From: Macrothele yani
Taxonomy: Eukaryota > Arthropoda > Arachnida > Araneae > Macrothelidae
Direction of reading: 5' to 3'
DNA length: 64,000 nt
NCBI GenBank assembly: GCA_039090855.1
Contig: CM077034.1
Location: 229,651,005-229,715,004, forward strand
A model generated the notes under the pieces. It did not search any database and was not told where the DNA came from. It saw only the letters and a program-made list of their open reading frames with translations. Below, piece after piece: positions 37,744-49,219 of this stretch (positions are counted from its first letter, which is position 1; each line of letters starts with the position of its first letter). The position numbers were made by a program, and so were the translations under genes.

Positions 37744-38925
37744 GATCAGATCTGATCATATGTAGAGGATTTTAGGAAGGGAGTGTCCGACCCCAGGTCT
37801 TAAACAACCCTTAGAAATAGGAAGCTAGGAGATTTGGGCTAGAGTGCCCGATAGGAAAGTGGCACGGAAGCGAGGTAGAAGACGCCCTTATTTACTACCG
37901 GGGGTCAGAAGGCTTAACGTGCCTATTCAATGCTCTAGTAGATCAGATCTGATCATATGTAGAGGATTTTAGGAAGGGAGTGTCCGACCCCAGGTCTTAA
38001 ACAACCCTTAGAAATAGGAAGCTAGGAGATTTGGGCTAGAGTGCCCGATAGGAAAGTGACACAGAAGCAAGGTAGAAGACGCCCTTATTTACTACCGGGG
38101 GTCAGAAGGCTTAACGTGCCCATTCAATGCTCTAGTAGATCAGATCAGATCATATGTAGAGGATTTTAGGAAGGGAGTGTCTGACCCCAGGTCTTAAACA
38201 ACCCTTAGAAATAGGAAGCTAGGAGATTTGGGCTAGTGTGCCCGATAGGAAAGTGACACAGAAGCAAGGTAGAAGACGCCCTTATTTACTACCGGGGGTC
38301 AGAAGGCTTAACGTGCCCATTCAATGCTCTAGTAGATCAGATCAGATCATATGTAGAGGATTTTAGGAAGGGAGTGTCTGACCCCAGGTCTTAAACAACC
38401 CTTAGAAATAGGAAGCTAGGAGATTTGGGCTAGAGTGCCCGATAGGAAAGTGACACAGAAGCAAGGTAGAAGACGCCCTTATTTACTACCGGGGGTCAGA
38501 AGGCTTAACGTGCCCATTCAATGCTCTAGTAGATCAGATCAGATCATATGTAGAGGATTTTAGGAAGGGAGTGTCTGACCCCAGGTCTTAAACAACCCTT
38601 AGAAATAGGAAGCTAGGAGATTTGGGCTAGAGTGCCCGATAGGAAAGTGACACAGAAGCGAGGTAGAAGACGCCCTTATTTACTACCGGGGGTCAGAAGG
38701 CTTAACGTGCCCATTCAATGCTCTAGTAGATCAGATCAGATCATATGTAGAGGATTTTAGGAAGGGAGTGTCTGACCCCAGGTCTTAAACAACCCTTAGA
38801 AATAGGAAGCTAGGAGATTTGGGCTAGAGTGCCCGATAAGAAAGTGACACGGAAGCGAGATAGAAGACGCCCTTATTTACTACCGGGGGTCAGAAGGCTT
38901 AACGTGCCCATTCAATGCTCTAGTA

Positions 38926-39169
38926 GATCAGATCTGATGATATGTAGAGGATTTTAGGAAGGGAGTGTCTGACCCCAGGTCTTAAACAAACCTTAGAAAT
39001 AGGAAGCTAGGAGATTTGGGCTCACACCGAAGCGAGTTAGATCGAGGGATCAGTTGAGATCATATGTAGAGGATTTTAGGAAGGGAGTGTCTGACCCCAG
39101 TTCTTAAACAACCCTTAGAAATAGGAAGCTAGGAGATTTGGGCTCACACCGAAGCGAGTTAGATTGAGG
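38926..39169. repeat. Pair of shortened 122-bp satellite monomers, locus 1
   Basis: Two 122-bp units (38926-39047 and 39048-39169) keep consensus positions 1-97. They then have a 25-base tail, CACACCGAAGCGAGTTAGAT plus five bases, which is related to consensus 119-143. Positions 98-118 and 144-197 are missing. The first unit has GATGATATG. The following monomer starts GATCAGTTGAGATC and returns to 197 bp. Confidence 0.9.
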
Positions 39170-40141
39170 GATCAGTTGAGATCATATGTAGAGGATTTTA
39201 GGAAGGGAGTGTCTGACCCCAGGTCTTAAACAACCCTTAGAAATAGGAAGCTAGGAGATTTGGGCTAGAGTGCCCGATAGGAAAGTGACACGGAAGCGAG
39301 GTAGAAGACGCCCTTATTTACTTCCGGGGGTCAGAAGGCTTAACGTGCCCATTCAGTGCTCTAGTAGATCAGATCAGATCATATGTAGAGGATTTTAGGA
39401 AGGGAGTGTCTGACCCCAGGTCTTAAACAACCCTTAGAAATAGGAAGCTAGGAGATTTTTGCTGCAGTGCCCGATAGGAAAGTGACACGGAAGCGAGGTA
39501 GAAGACGCCCTTATTTACTACCGGGGGTCAGAAGGCTTAACGTGCCCATTCAATGCTCTAGTAGATCAGATCAGATCATATGTAGAGGATTTTAGGAAGG
39601 GAGTGTCTGACCCCAGGTCTTAAACAACCCTTAGAAATAGGAAGCTAGGAGATTGGGGCCAGAGTGCCAAATACGAAAGTGACACAGAAGCGAGGTAGAA
39701 GACGCCCTTATTTACTACCGGGGGTCAGAAGGCTTAATGTGCCCATTCAATGCTCTAGTAGATCAGATCTGGTCATATGTAGAGGATTTTAGGAAGGGAG
39801 TGTCTGACCCCAGGTCTTAAACAATCCTTAGAAATAGGAAGCTAGGAGATTGGGGCCAGAGTGCCAAATACGAAAGTGACACAGAAGCGAGGTAGAAGAC
39901 GCCCTTATTTACTACCGGGGTCAGAAGGCTTAACGTGCCCATTCAATGCTCTAGTAGATCAGATCTGGTCATATGTAGAGGATTTTAGGAAGGGAGTGTC
40001 TGACCCCTGGTCTTAAACAACCCTTAGAAATAGGAAGCTAGGAGATTTGGGCTGCAGTGCCCGATAGGAAAGTGACACGGAAGCGAGGTAGAAGACGCCC
40101 TTATTTACTACCGGGGGTCAGAAGGCTTAACGTGCCTATTC
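38926..40141. repeat. Left copy of a 3250-bp-spaced duplicated block
   Basis: The block contains the short-monomer pair, then TTACTTCCGG with CAGTGCTCTAG, then ATTTTTGCTGCAG, then two GATTGGGGCCAGAG/CCAAATACG monomers, then GACCCCTGG. The same order recurs at 42176-43391. The shift is exactly 3250 both at the short monomers and at GACCCCTGG. Confidence 0.88.
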
Positions 40142-40749
40142 AATGCTCTAGTAGATCAGATCAGATCAGATCATATGTAGAGGATTTTAGGAAGGGAATG
40201 TCTGACCCCAGGTCTTAAACAACCCTTAGAAATAGGAAGCTAGGAGATTTGGGCTAGAGTGCCCGATAGGAAAGTGACACAGAAGCAAGGTAGAAGACGC
40301 CCTTATTTACTACCGGGGGTCAGAAGGCTTAACGTGCCCATTCAATGCTCTAGTAGATCAGATCAGATCATATGTAGAGGATTTTAGGAAGGGAGTGTCT
40401 GACCCCAGGTCTTAAACAACCCTTAGAAATAGGAAGCTAGGAGATTTGGGCTAGAGTGCCCGATAGGAAAGTGACACAGAAGCAAGGTAGAAGACGCCCT
40501 TATTTACTACCGGGGGTCAGAAGGCTTAACGTGCCCATTCAATGCTCTAGTAGATCAGATCAGATCATATGTAGAGGATTTTAGGAAGGGAGTGTCTGAC
40601 CCCAGGTCTTAAACAACCCTTAGAAATAGGAAGCTAGGAGATTTGGGCTAGAGTGCCCGATAAGAAAGTGACACGGAAGCGAGATAGAAGACGCCCTTAT
40701 TTACTACCGGGGGTCAGAAGGCTTAACGTGCCCATTCAATGCTCTAGTA

Positions 40750-41781
40750 GATTAGATCAGATCATATGTAGAGGATTTTAGGAAGGGAGTGTCTGACCCC
40801 AGGTCTTAAACAACCCTTAGAAATAGGAAGCTAGGAGATTTGGGCTAGAGTGCCCGATAGGAAAGTGACACAGAAGCAAGGTAGAAGACGCCCTTATTTA
40901 CTACCGAGGGTCAGAAGGCTTAACGTGCCCATTCAATGCTCTAGTAGATCAGATCAGATCATATGTAGAGGATTTTAGGAAGGGAGTGTTTGACCCCAGG
41001 TCTTAAACAACCCTTAGAAATAGGAAGCTAGGAGATTTGGGCTAGAGTGCCCGATAGGAAAGTGACACGGAAGCGAGATAGAAGACGCCCTTATTTACTA
41101 CCGGGGGTCAGAAGGCTTAACGTGCCCATTCAATGCTCTAGTAGATCAGATCTGATGATATGTAGAGGATTTTAGGAAGGGAGTGTCTGACCCCAGGTCT
41201 TAAACAAACCTTAGAAATAGGAAGCTAGGAGATTTGGGCTCACACCGAAGCGAGTTAGATCGAGGGATCAGTTGAGATCATATGTAGAGGATTTTAGGAA
41301 GGGAGTGTCTGACCCCAGTTCTTAAACAACCCTTAGAAATAGGAAGCTAGGAGATTTGGGCTCACACCGAAGCGAGTTAGATCGAGGGATCAGTTGAGAT
41401 CATATGTAGAGGATTTTAGGAAGGGAGTGTCTGACCCCAGGTCTTAAACAACCCTTAGAAATAGGAAGCTAGGAGATTTGGGCTAGAGTGCCCGATAGGA
41501 AAGTGACACGGAAGCGAGGTAGAAGACGCCCTTATTTACTTCCGGGGGTCAGAAGGCTTAACGTGCCCATTCAGTGCTCTAGTAGATCAGATCAGATCAT
41601 ATGTAGAGGATTTTAGGAAGGGAGTGTCTGACCCCAGGTCTTAAACAACCCTTAGAAATAGGAAGCTAGGAGATTTTTGCTGCAGTGCCCGATAGGAAAG
41701 TGACACGGAAGCGAGGTAGAAGACGCCCTTATTTACTACCGGGGGTCAGAAGGCTTAACGTGCCCATTCAATGCTCTAGTA
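40750..41781. repeat. 1032-bp tandem duplication, first copy
   Basis: The unit is six repeats: four of 197 bp plus two of 122 bp, totalling 1032. It starts at the rare GATTAGATCAG monomer, continues through GTGTTTGACC and the short-monomer pair, and ends after TTACTTCCGG and ATTTTTGCTGCAG monomers. The next copy follows directly. Confidence 0.9.
41144..41387. repeat. Pair of shortened 122-bp satellite monomers, locus 2
   Basis: The units are 41144-41265 and 41266-41387, with the same deletion structure and the same CAGTTCTTAAAC variant in the second unit as at 38926-39169. They lie 2218 bp from locus 1. Confidence 0.9.
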
Positions 41782-42812
41782 GATTAGATCAGATCATATG
41801 TAGAGGATTTTAGGAAGGGAGTGTCTGACCCCAGGTCTTAAACAACCCTTAGAAATAGGAAGCTAGGAGATTTGGGCTAGAGTGCCCGATAGGAAAGTGA
41901 CACAGAAGCAAGGTAGAAGACGCCCTTATTTACTACCGGGGGTCAGAAGGCTTAACGTGCCCATTCAATGCTCTAGTAGATCAGATCAGATCATATGTAG
42001 AGGATTTTAGGAAGGGAGTGTTTGACCCCAGGTCTTAAACAACCCTTAGAAATAGGAAGCTAGGAGATTTGGGCTAGAGTGCCCGATAGGAAAGTGACAC
42101 GGAAGCGAGATAGAAGACGCCCTTATTTACTACCGGGGGTCAGAAGGCTTAACGTGCCCATTCAATGCTCTAGTAGATCAGATCTGATGATATGTAGAGG
42201 ATTTTAGGAAGGGAGTGTCTGACCCCAGGTCTTAAACAAACCTTAGAAATAGGAAGCTAGGAGATTTGGGCTCACACCGAAGCGAGTTAGATCGAGGGAT
42301 CAGTTGAGATCATATGTAGAGGATTTTAGGAAGGGAGTGTCTGACCCCAGTTCTTAAACAACCCTTAGAAATAGGAAGCTAGGAGATTTGGGCTCACACC
42401 GAAGCGAGTTAGATCGAGGGATCAGTTGAGATTATATGTAGAGGATTTTAGGAAGGGAGTGTCTGACCCCAGGTCTTAAACAACCCTTAGAAATAGGAAG
42501 CTAGGAGATTTGGGCTAGAGTGCCCGATAGGAAAGTGACACGGAAGCGAGGTAGAAGACGCCCTTATTTACTTCCGGGGGTCAGAAGGCTTAACGTGCCC
42601 ATTCAGTGCTCTAGTAGATCAGATCAGATCATATGTAGAGGATTTTAGGAAGGAGTGTCTGACCCCAGGTCTTAAACAACCCTTAGAAATAGGAAGCTAG
42701 GAGATTTTTGCTGCAGTGCCCGATAGGAAAGTGACACGGAAGCGAGGTAGAAGACGCCCTTATTTACTACCGGGGGTCAGAAGGCTTAACGTGCCCATTC
42801 AATGCTCTAGTA
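41782..42812. repeat. 1032-bp tandem duplication, second copy (1031 bp)
   Basis: This starts at the second GATTAGATCAG monomer and repeats the first copy in order. It is one base shorter because of AGGAAGGAGTG near 42650. The GTGTTTGACC variant and the short monomers are each displaced by exactly 1032 from the first copy. Confidence 0.9.
42176..42419. repeat. Pair of shortened 122-bp satellite monomers, locus 3
   Basis: The units are 42176-42297 and 42298-42419, with the same structure as loci 1 and 2. The next full monomer has a private ATTATATG in place of ATCATATG. Confidence 0.9.
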
Positions 42813-43391
42813 GATCAGATCAGATCATATGTAGAGGATTTTAGGAAGGGAGTGTCTGACCCCAGGTCTTAAACAACCCTTAGAAATAGGAAGCTAGGAG
42901 ATTTGGGGCCAGAGTGCCAAATACGAAAGTGACACAGAAGCGAGGTAGAAGACGCCCTTATTTACTACCGGGGGTCAGAAGGCTTAATGTGCCCATTCAA
43001 TGCTCTAGTAGATCAGATCTGGTCATATGTAGAGGATTTTAGGAAGGGAGTGTCTGACCCCAGGTCTTAAACAATCCTTAGAAATAGGAAGCTAGGAGAT
43101 TGGGGCCAGAGTGCCAAATACGAAAGTGACACAGAAGCGAGGTAGAAGACGCCCTTATTTACTACCGGGGTCAGAAGGCTTAACGTGCCCATTCAATGCT
43201 CTAGTAGATCAGATCTGGTCATATGTAGAGGATTTTAGGAAGGGAGTGTCTGACCCCTGGTCTTAAACAACCCTTAGAAATAGGAAGCTAGGAGATTTGG
43301 GCTGCAGTGCCCGATAGGAAAGTGACACGGAAGCGAGGTAGAAGACGCCCTTATTTACTACCGGGGGTCAGAAGGCTTAACGTGCCCATTC
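42176..43391. repeat. Right copy of the 3250-bp-spaced duplicated block
   Basis: This repeats the order of variants at 38926-40141. It ends where the left copy continues with a four-unit GATCA tract and this one with the usual three. It overlaps the second 1032-bp copy, so the 1032-bp and 3250-bp duplications are nested. Confidence 0.85.
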
Positions 43392-46300
43392 AATGCTCTA
43401 GTAGATCAGATCAGATCATATGTAGAGGATTTTAGGAAGGGAGTGTCTGACCCCAGGTCTTAAACAACCCTTGGAAATAGGAAGCTAGGAGATTTGGGCT
43501 AGAGTGCCCGATAGGAAAGTGACACGGAAGCGAGGTAGAAGACGCCCTTATTTACTACCGGGGGTCAGAAGGCTTAACGTGCCCATTCAATGCTCTAGTA
43601 GATCAGATCTGATCATATGTAGAGGATTTTAGGAAGGGAGTGTCTGACCCCAGGTCTTAAACAACTCTTAGAAGTAGGAAGCTAGGAGATTTGGGCTAGA
43701 GTGCCCGATAGGAAAGTGACACGGAAGCGAGGTAGAAGACGCCCTTATTTATTACCGGGGGTCAGAAGGCTTAACGTGCCCATTCAATGCTCTAGTAGAT
43801 CAGATCAGATCATATGTAGAGGATTTTAGGAAGGGAGTGTCTGAACCCAGGTCTTAAACAACCCTTAGAAATAGGAAGCTAGGAGATTTGGGCTAGAGTG
43901 CCCGATAGGAAAGTGACACGGAAGCGAGGTAGAAGACGCCCTTATTTATTACCGGGGGTCAGAAGGCTTAACGTGCCCATTCAATGCTCTAGTAGATCAG
44001 ATCAGATCATATGTAGAGGATTTTAGGAAGGGAATGTCTGACCCCAGGTCTTAAACAACCCTTAGAAATAGGAAGCTAGGAGATTTGGGCTAGAGTGCCC
44101 GATAGGAAAGTGACACGGAAGCGAGGTAGAAGACGCCCTTAATTATTACCGGGGGTCAGAAGGCCTAACGTGCCCATTCAATTCTCTAGTAGATCAGATC
44201 ATATGTAGAGGATTTTAGGAAGGGAGTGTCTGACCCCAGGTCTTAAACAACCCTTAGAAATAGGAAGCTAGGAGATTTGGGCTAGAGTGCCCGATAGGAA
44301 AGTGACACGGAAGCGAGATAGAAGACGCCCTTATTTACTACCGGGGGTCAGAAGGCTTAACGTGCCCATTCAATGCTCTAGTAGATCAGATCAGATCATA
44401 TGTAGAGGATTTTAGGAAGGGAGTGTCTGACCCCAGGTCTTAAACAACCCTTAGAAATAGGAAGCTAAGAGATTTGGGCTAGAGTGCCCGATAGGAAAGT
44501 GACTCGGAAGCGAGATAGAAGACGCCCTTATTTACTACCAGGGTCAGAAGGCTTAACGTGCCCATTCAATGCTCTAGTAGATCAGATCTGGTCATATGTA
44601 GAGGATTTTAGGAAGGGAGTGTCTGACCCCAGGTCTTAAACAACCCTTAGAAATAGGAAGCTAGGAGATTTGGGCTAGAGTGCCCGATAGGAAAGTGACA
44701 CGGAAGCAAGGTAGAAGACGCCCTTATTTACTACCGGGGGTCAGAAGGCTTAACGTGCCCATTCAATGCTCTAGTAGATCAGATCAGATCATATGTAGAG
44801 GATTTTAGGAAGGGAGTGTCTGACCCCAGGTCTTAAACAACCCTTAGAAATAGGAAGCTAGGAGATTTGGGCTAGAGTGCCCGATAGGAAAGTGACACGG
44901 AAGCGAGGTAGAAGACGCCCTTATTTACTACCGGGGGTCAGAAGGCTTAACGTGCCCATTCAATGCTCTAGTAGATCAGATCAGATCATATGTAGAGGAT
45001 TTTAGGAAGGGAGTGTCTGACCCCAGGTCTTAAACAACCCTTAGAAATAGGAAGCTAGGAGATTTGGGCTAGAGTGCCCGATAGGAAAGTGACACGGAAG
45101 CGAGGTAGAAGACGCCCTTATTTACTACCGGGGGTCAGAAGGCTTAACGTGCCCATTCAATGCTCTAGTAGATCAGATCTGATCATATGTAGAGGATTTT
45201 AGGGAGTGTCTGACCCCAGGTCTTAAACAAACCTTAGAAATAGGAAGCTAGGAGATTTGGGCTAGAGTGCCCGATAGGAAAGTGACACGGAAGCGAGGTA
45301 GAAGACGCCCTTATTTACTACCGGGGGTCAGAAGGCTTAACGTGCCCACTCAATGCTCTAGTAGATCAGATCAGATCATATGTAGAGGATTTTAGGAAGG
45401 GAGTGTCTGACCCCAGGTCTTAAACAACCCTTAGAAATAAGAAGCTAGGAGATTTGGGCTAGAGTGCCCGATAGGAAAGTGACACGGAAGCGAGGTAGAA
45501 GACGCCCTTATTTACTACCGGGGGTCAGAAGGCTTAACGTGCCCATTCAATACTCTAGTAGATCAGATCTGATCATATGTAGAGGATTTTAGGAGTGTCT
45601 GACCCCAGGTCTTAAACAAACCCTTAGAAATAGGAAGCTAGGAGATTTGGGCTAGAGTGCCCGATAGGAAAGTGACACGGAAGCGAGGTAGAAGACGCCC
45701 TTATTTACTACCGGGGGTCAGAAGGCTTAACGTGCCCATTCAATGCTCTAGTAGATCAGATCTGGTCATATGTAGAGGATTTTAGGAAGGGAGTGTCTGA
45801 CCCCAGGTCTTAAACAACCCTTAGAAATAGGAAGCTAGGAGATTGGGGCCAGAGTGCCAAATAGGAAAGTGACACAGAAGCGAGGTAGAAGACGCCCTTA
45901 TTTACTACCGGGGGTCAGAAGGCTTAACGTGCCTATTCCATGCTCTAGTAGATCAGATCTGGTCATATGTAGAGGATTTTAGGAAGGGAGTGTCTGACCC
46001 CAGGTCTTAAACAACCCTTAGAAATAGGAAGCTAGGAGATTTGGGCTGCAGTGCCCGATAGGAAAGTGACACGGAAGCGAGGTAGAAGACGCCCTTATTT
46101 ACTACCGGGGGTCAGAAGGCTTAACGTGCCCATTCAATGCTCTAGTAGATCAGATCAGATCATATGTACAGGATTTTAAGAAGGGAGTGTCTGACCCCAG
46201 GTCTTAAACAACCCTTAGAAATAGGAAGCTAGGAGATTTGGGCTAGAGTGCCCGATAGGAAAGTGACACGGAAGCGAGGTAGAAGACGCCCTTATTTACT

Positions 46301-49101
46301 ACCGGGGGTCAGAAGGCTTAACGTGCCCATTCAATGCTCTAGTAGATCAGATCTGGTCATATGTAGAGGATTTTAGGAAGGGAGTGTCTGACCCCAGGTC
46401 TTAAACAACCCTTAGAAATAGGAAGCTAGGAGATTTGGGCTAGAGTGCCCGATAGGAAAGTGACACGGAAGCGAGGTAGAAGACGCCCTTATTTACTACC
46501 GGGGGTCAGAAGGCTTAACGTGCCCATTCAATGCTCTAGTAGATCAGATCAGATCATATGTAGAGGATTTTAGGAAGGGAGTGTCTGACCCCAGGTCTTA
46601 AACAACCCTTAGAAATAGGAAGCTAGGAGATTTGGGCTAGAGTGCCCGATAGGAAAGTGACACGGAAGCGAGGTAGAAGACGCCCTTATTTACTACCGGG
46701 GGTCAGAAGGCTTAACGTGCCCATTCAATGCTCTAGTAGATCAGATCTGATCATATGTAGAGGATTTTAGGAAGGGAGTGTCTGACCCCAGGTCTTAAAC
46801 AACCCTTAGAAATAGGAAGCTAGGAGATTTGGGCCAGAGTGCCCGATAGGAAAGTGACACGGAAGCGAGGTAGAAGACGCCCTTATTTACTACCGGGGGT
46901 CAGAAGGCTTAACGTGCCCATTCAATGCTCTAGTAGATCAGATCAGATCATATGTAGAGGATTTTAGGAAGGGAGTGTCTGACCCCAGGTCTTAAACAAC
47001 CCTTAGAAATAGGAAGCTAGGAGATTTGGGCTAGAGTGCCCGATAGGAAAGTGACACGGAAGCGAGGTAGAAGACGCCCTTATTTACTACCGGGGGTCAG
47101 AAGGCTTAACGTGCCCATTCAATGCTCTAGTAGATCAGATCAGATCATATGTAGAGGATTTTAGGAAGGGAGTGTCTGACCCCAGGTCTTAAACAACCCT
47201 TAGAAATAGGAAGCTAGGAGATTTGGGCTAGAGTGCCCGATAGGAAAGTGACACGGAAGCGAGGTAGAAGACGCCCTTATTTACTACCGGGGGTCAGAAG
47301 GCTTAACGTGCCCATTCAATGCTCTAGTAGATCAGATCAGATCATATGTAGAGGATTTTAGGAAGGGAGTGTCTGACCCCAGGTCTTAAACAACCCTTAG
47401 AAATAGGAAGCTAGGAGATTTGGGCTAGAGTGCCCGATAGGAAAGTGACACGGAAGCGAGGTAGAAGACGCCCTTATTTACTACCGGGGGTCAGAAGGCT
47501 TAACGTGCCCATTCAATGCTCTAGTAGATCAGATCAGATCATATGTAGAGGATTTTAGGAAGGGAGTGTCTGACCCCAGGTCTTAAACAACCCTTAGAAA
47601 TAGGAAGCTAGGAGATTTGGGCTAGAGTGCCCGATAGGAAAGTGACACGGAAGCGAGGTAGAAGACGCCCTTATTTACTACCGGGGGTCAGAAGGCTTAA
47701 CGTGCCCATTCAATGCTCTAGTAGATCAGATCAGATCATATGTAGAGGATTTTAGGAAGGGAGTGTCTGACCCCAGGTCTTAAACAACCCTTAGAAATAG
47801 GAAGCTAGGAGATTTGGGCTAGAGTGCCCGATAGGAAAGTGACACGGAAGCGAGATAGAAGACGCCCTTATTTACTACCGGGGGTCAGAAGGCTTAACGT
47901 GCCCATTCAATGCTCTAGTAGATCAGATCAGATCATATGTAGAGGATTTTAGGAAGGGAGTGTCTGACCCCAGGTCTTAAACAACCCTTAGAAATAGGAA
48001 GCTAGGAGATTTGGGCTAGAGTGCCCGATAGGAAAGTGACACGGAAGCGAGATAGAAGACGCCCTTATTTACTACCAGGGTCAGAAGGCTTAACGTGCCC
48101 ATTCAATGCTCTAGTAGATCAGATCTGGTCATATGTAGAGGATTTTAGGAAGGGAGTGTCTGACCCCAGGTCTTAAACAACCCTTAGAAATAGGAAGCTA
48201 GGAGATTTGGGCTAGAGTGCCCGATAGGAAAGTGACACAGAAGCAAGGTAGAAGACGCCCTTATTTACTACCGGGGGTCAGAAGGCTTAACGTGCCCATT
48301 CAATGCTCTAGTAGATCAGATCAGATCATATGTAGAGGATTTTAGGAAGGGAGTGTCTGACCCCAGGTCTTAAACAATCCTTAGAAATAGGAAGCTAGGA
48401 GATTTGGGCTAGAGTGCCCGATAGGAAAGTGACACGGAAGCAAGGTAGAAGACGCCCTTATTTACTACCGGGGGTCAGAAGGCTTAACGTGCCCATTCAA
48501 TGCTCTAGTAGATCAGATCAGATCATATGTAGAGGATTTTAAAAAGGGAGTGTCTGACCCCAGGTCTTAAACAACCCTTAGAAATAGGAAGCTAGGAGAT
48601 TTGGGCTAGAGTGCCCGATAAGAAAGTGACACGGAAGCGAGGTAGAAGACGCCCTTATTTACTACCAGGGGTCAGAAGGCTTAACGTGCCCACTCAATGC
48701 TCTAGTAGATCAGATCAGATCATATGTAGAGGATTTTAGGAAGGGAATGTCTGACCCCAGGTCTTAAACAACCCTTAGAAATAGGAAGCTAGGAGATTTG
48801 GGCTAGAGTGCCCGATAGGAAAGTGACACGGAAGCGAGGTAGAAGACGCCCTTATTTATTACCGGGGGTCAGAAGGCTTAACGTGCCCATTCAATGCTCT
48901 AGTAGATGAGATCAGATCATATGTAGAGGATTTTAGGAAGGGAGTGTCTGACCCCAGGTCTTAAACAACCCTTAGAAATAAGAAGCTAGGAGATTTGGGC
49001 TAGAGTGCCCGATAGGAAAGTGACACGGAAGCGAGGTAGAAGACGCCCTTATTTACTACCGGGGGTCAGAAGGCTTAACGTGCCCATTCAATACTCTAGT
49101 A

Positions 49102-49219
49102 GATCAGATCTGATCATATGTAGAGGATTTTAGGGAGTGTCTGACCCCAGGTCTTAAACAAACCTTAGAAATAGGAAGCTAGGAGATTTGGGCTCACACT
49201 GAAGCGAGTTAGATCGAGG
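49102..49219. repeat. Single shortened monomer of 118 bp
   Basis: This has the same tail as the 122-bp units (CACACTGAAGCGAGTTAGAT) with one base different, plus a 4-bp loss in TTTTAGGGAGTG. It is unpaired here. The corresponding monomer in the similar block near 45.6 kb is full length, so the short form was inserted or converted into this copy. Confidence 0.88.

Noticed and set aside
38926..42300. Hammerhead ribozyme, suggested by CTGATGA in the short-monomer loci
   Set aside because: The CTGATGA arises only from a one-base variant of CTGATCA, and no correctly spaced GAAA and cleavage-site stem follow it.
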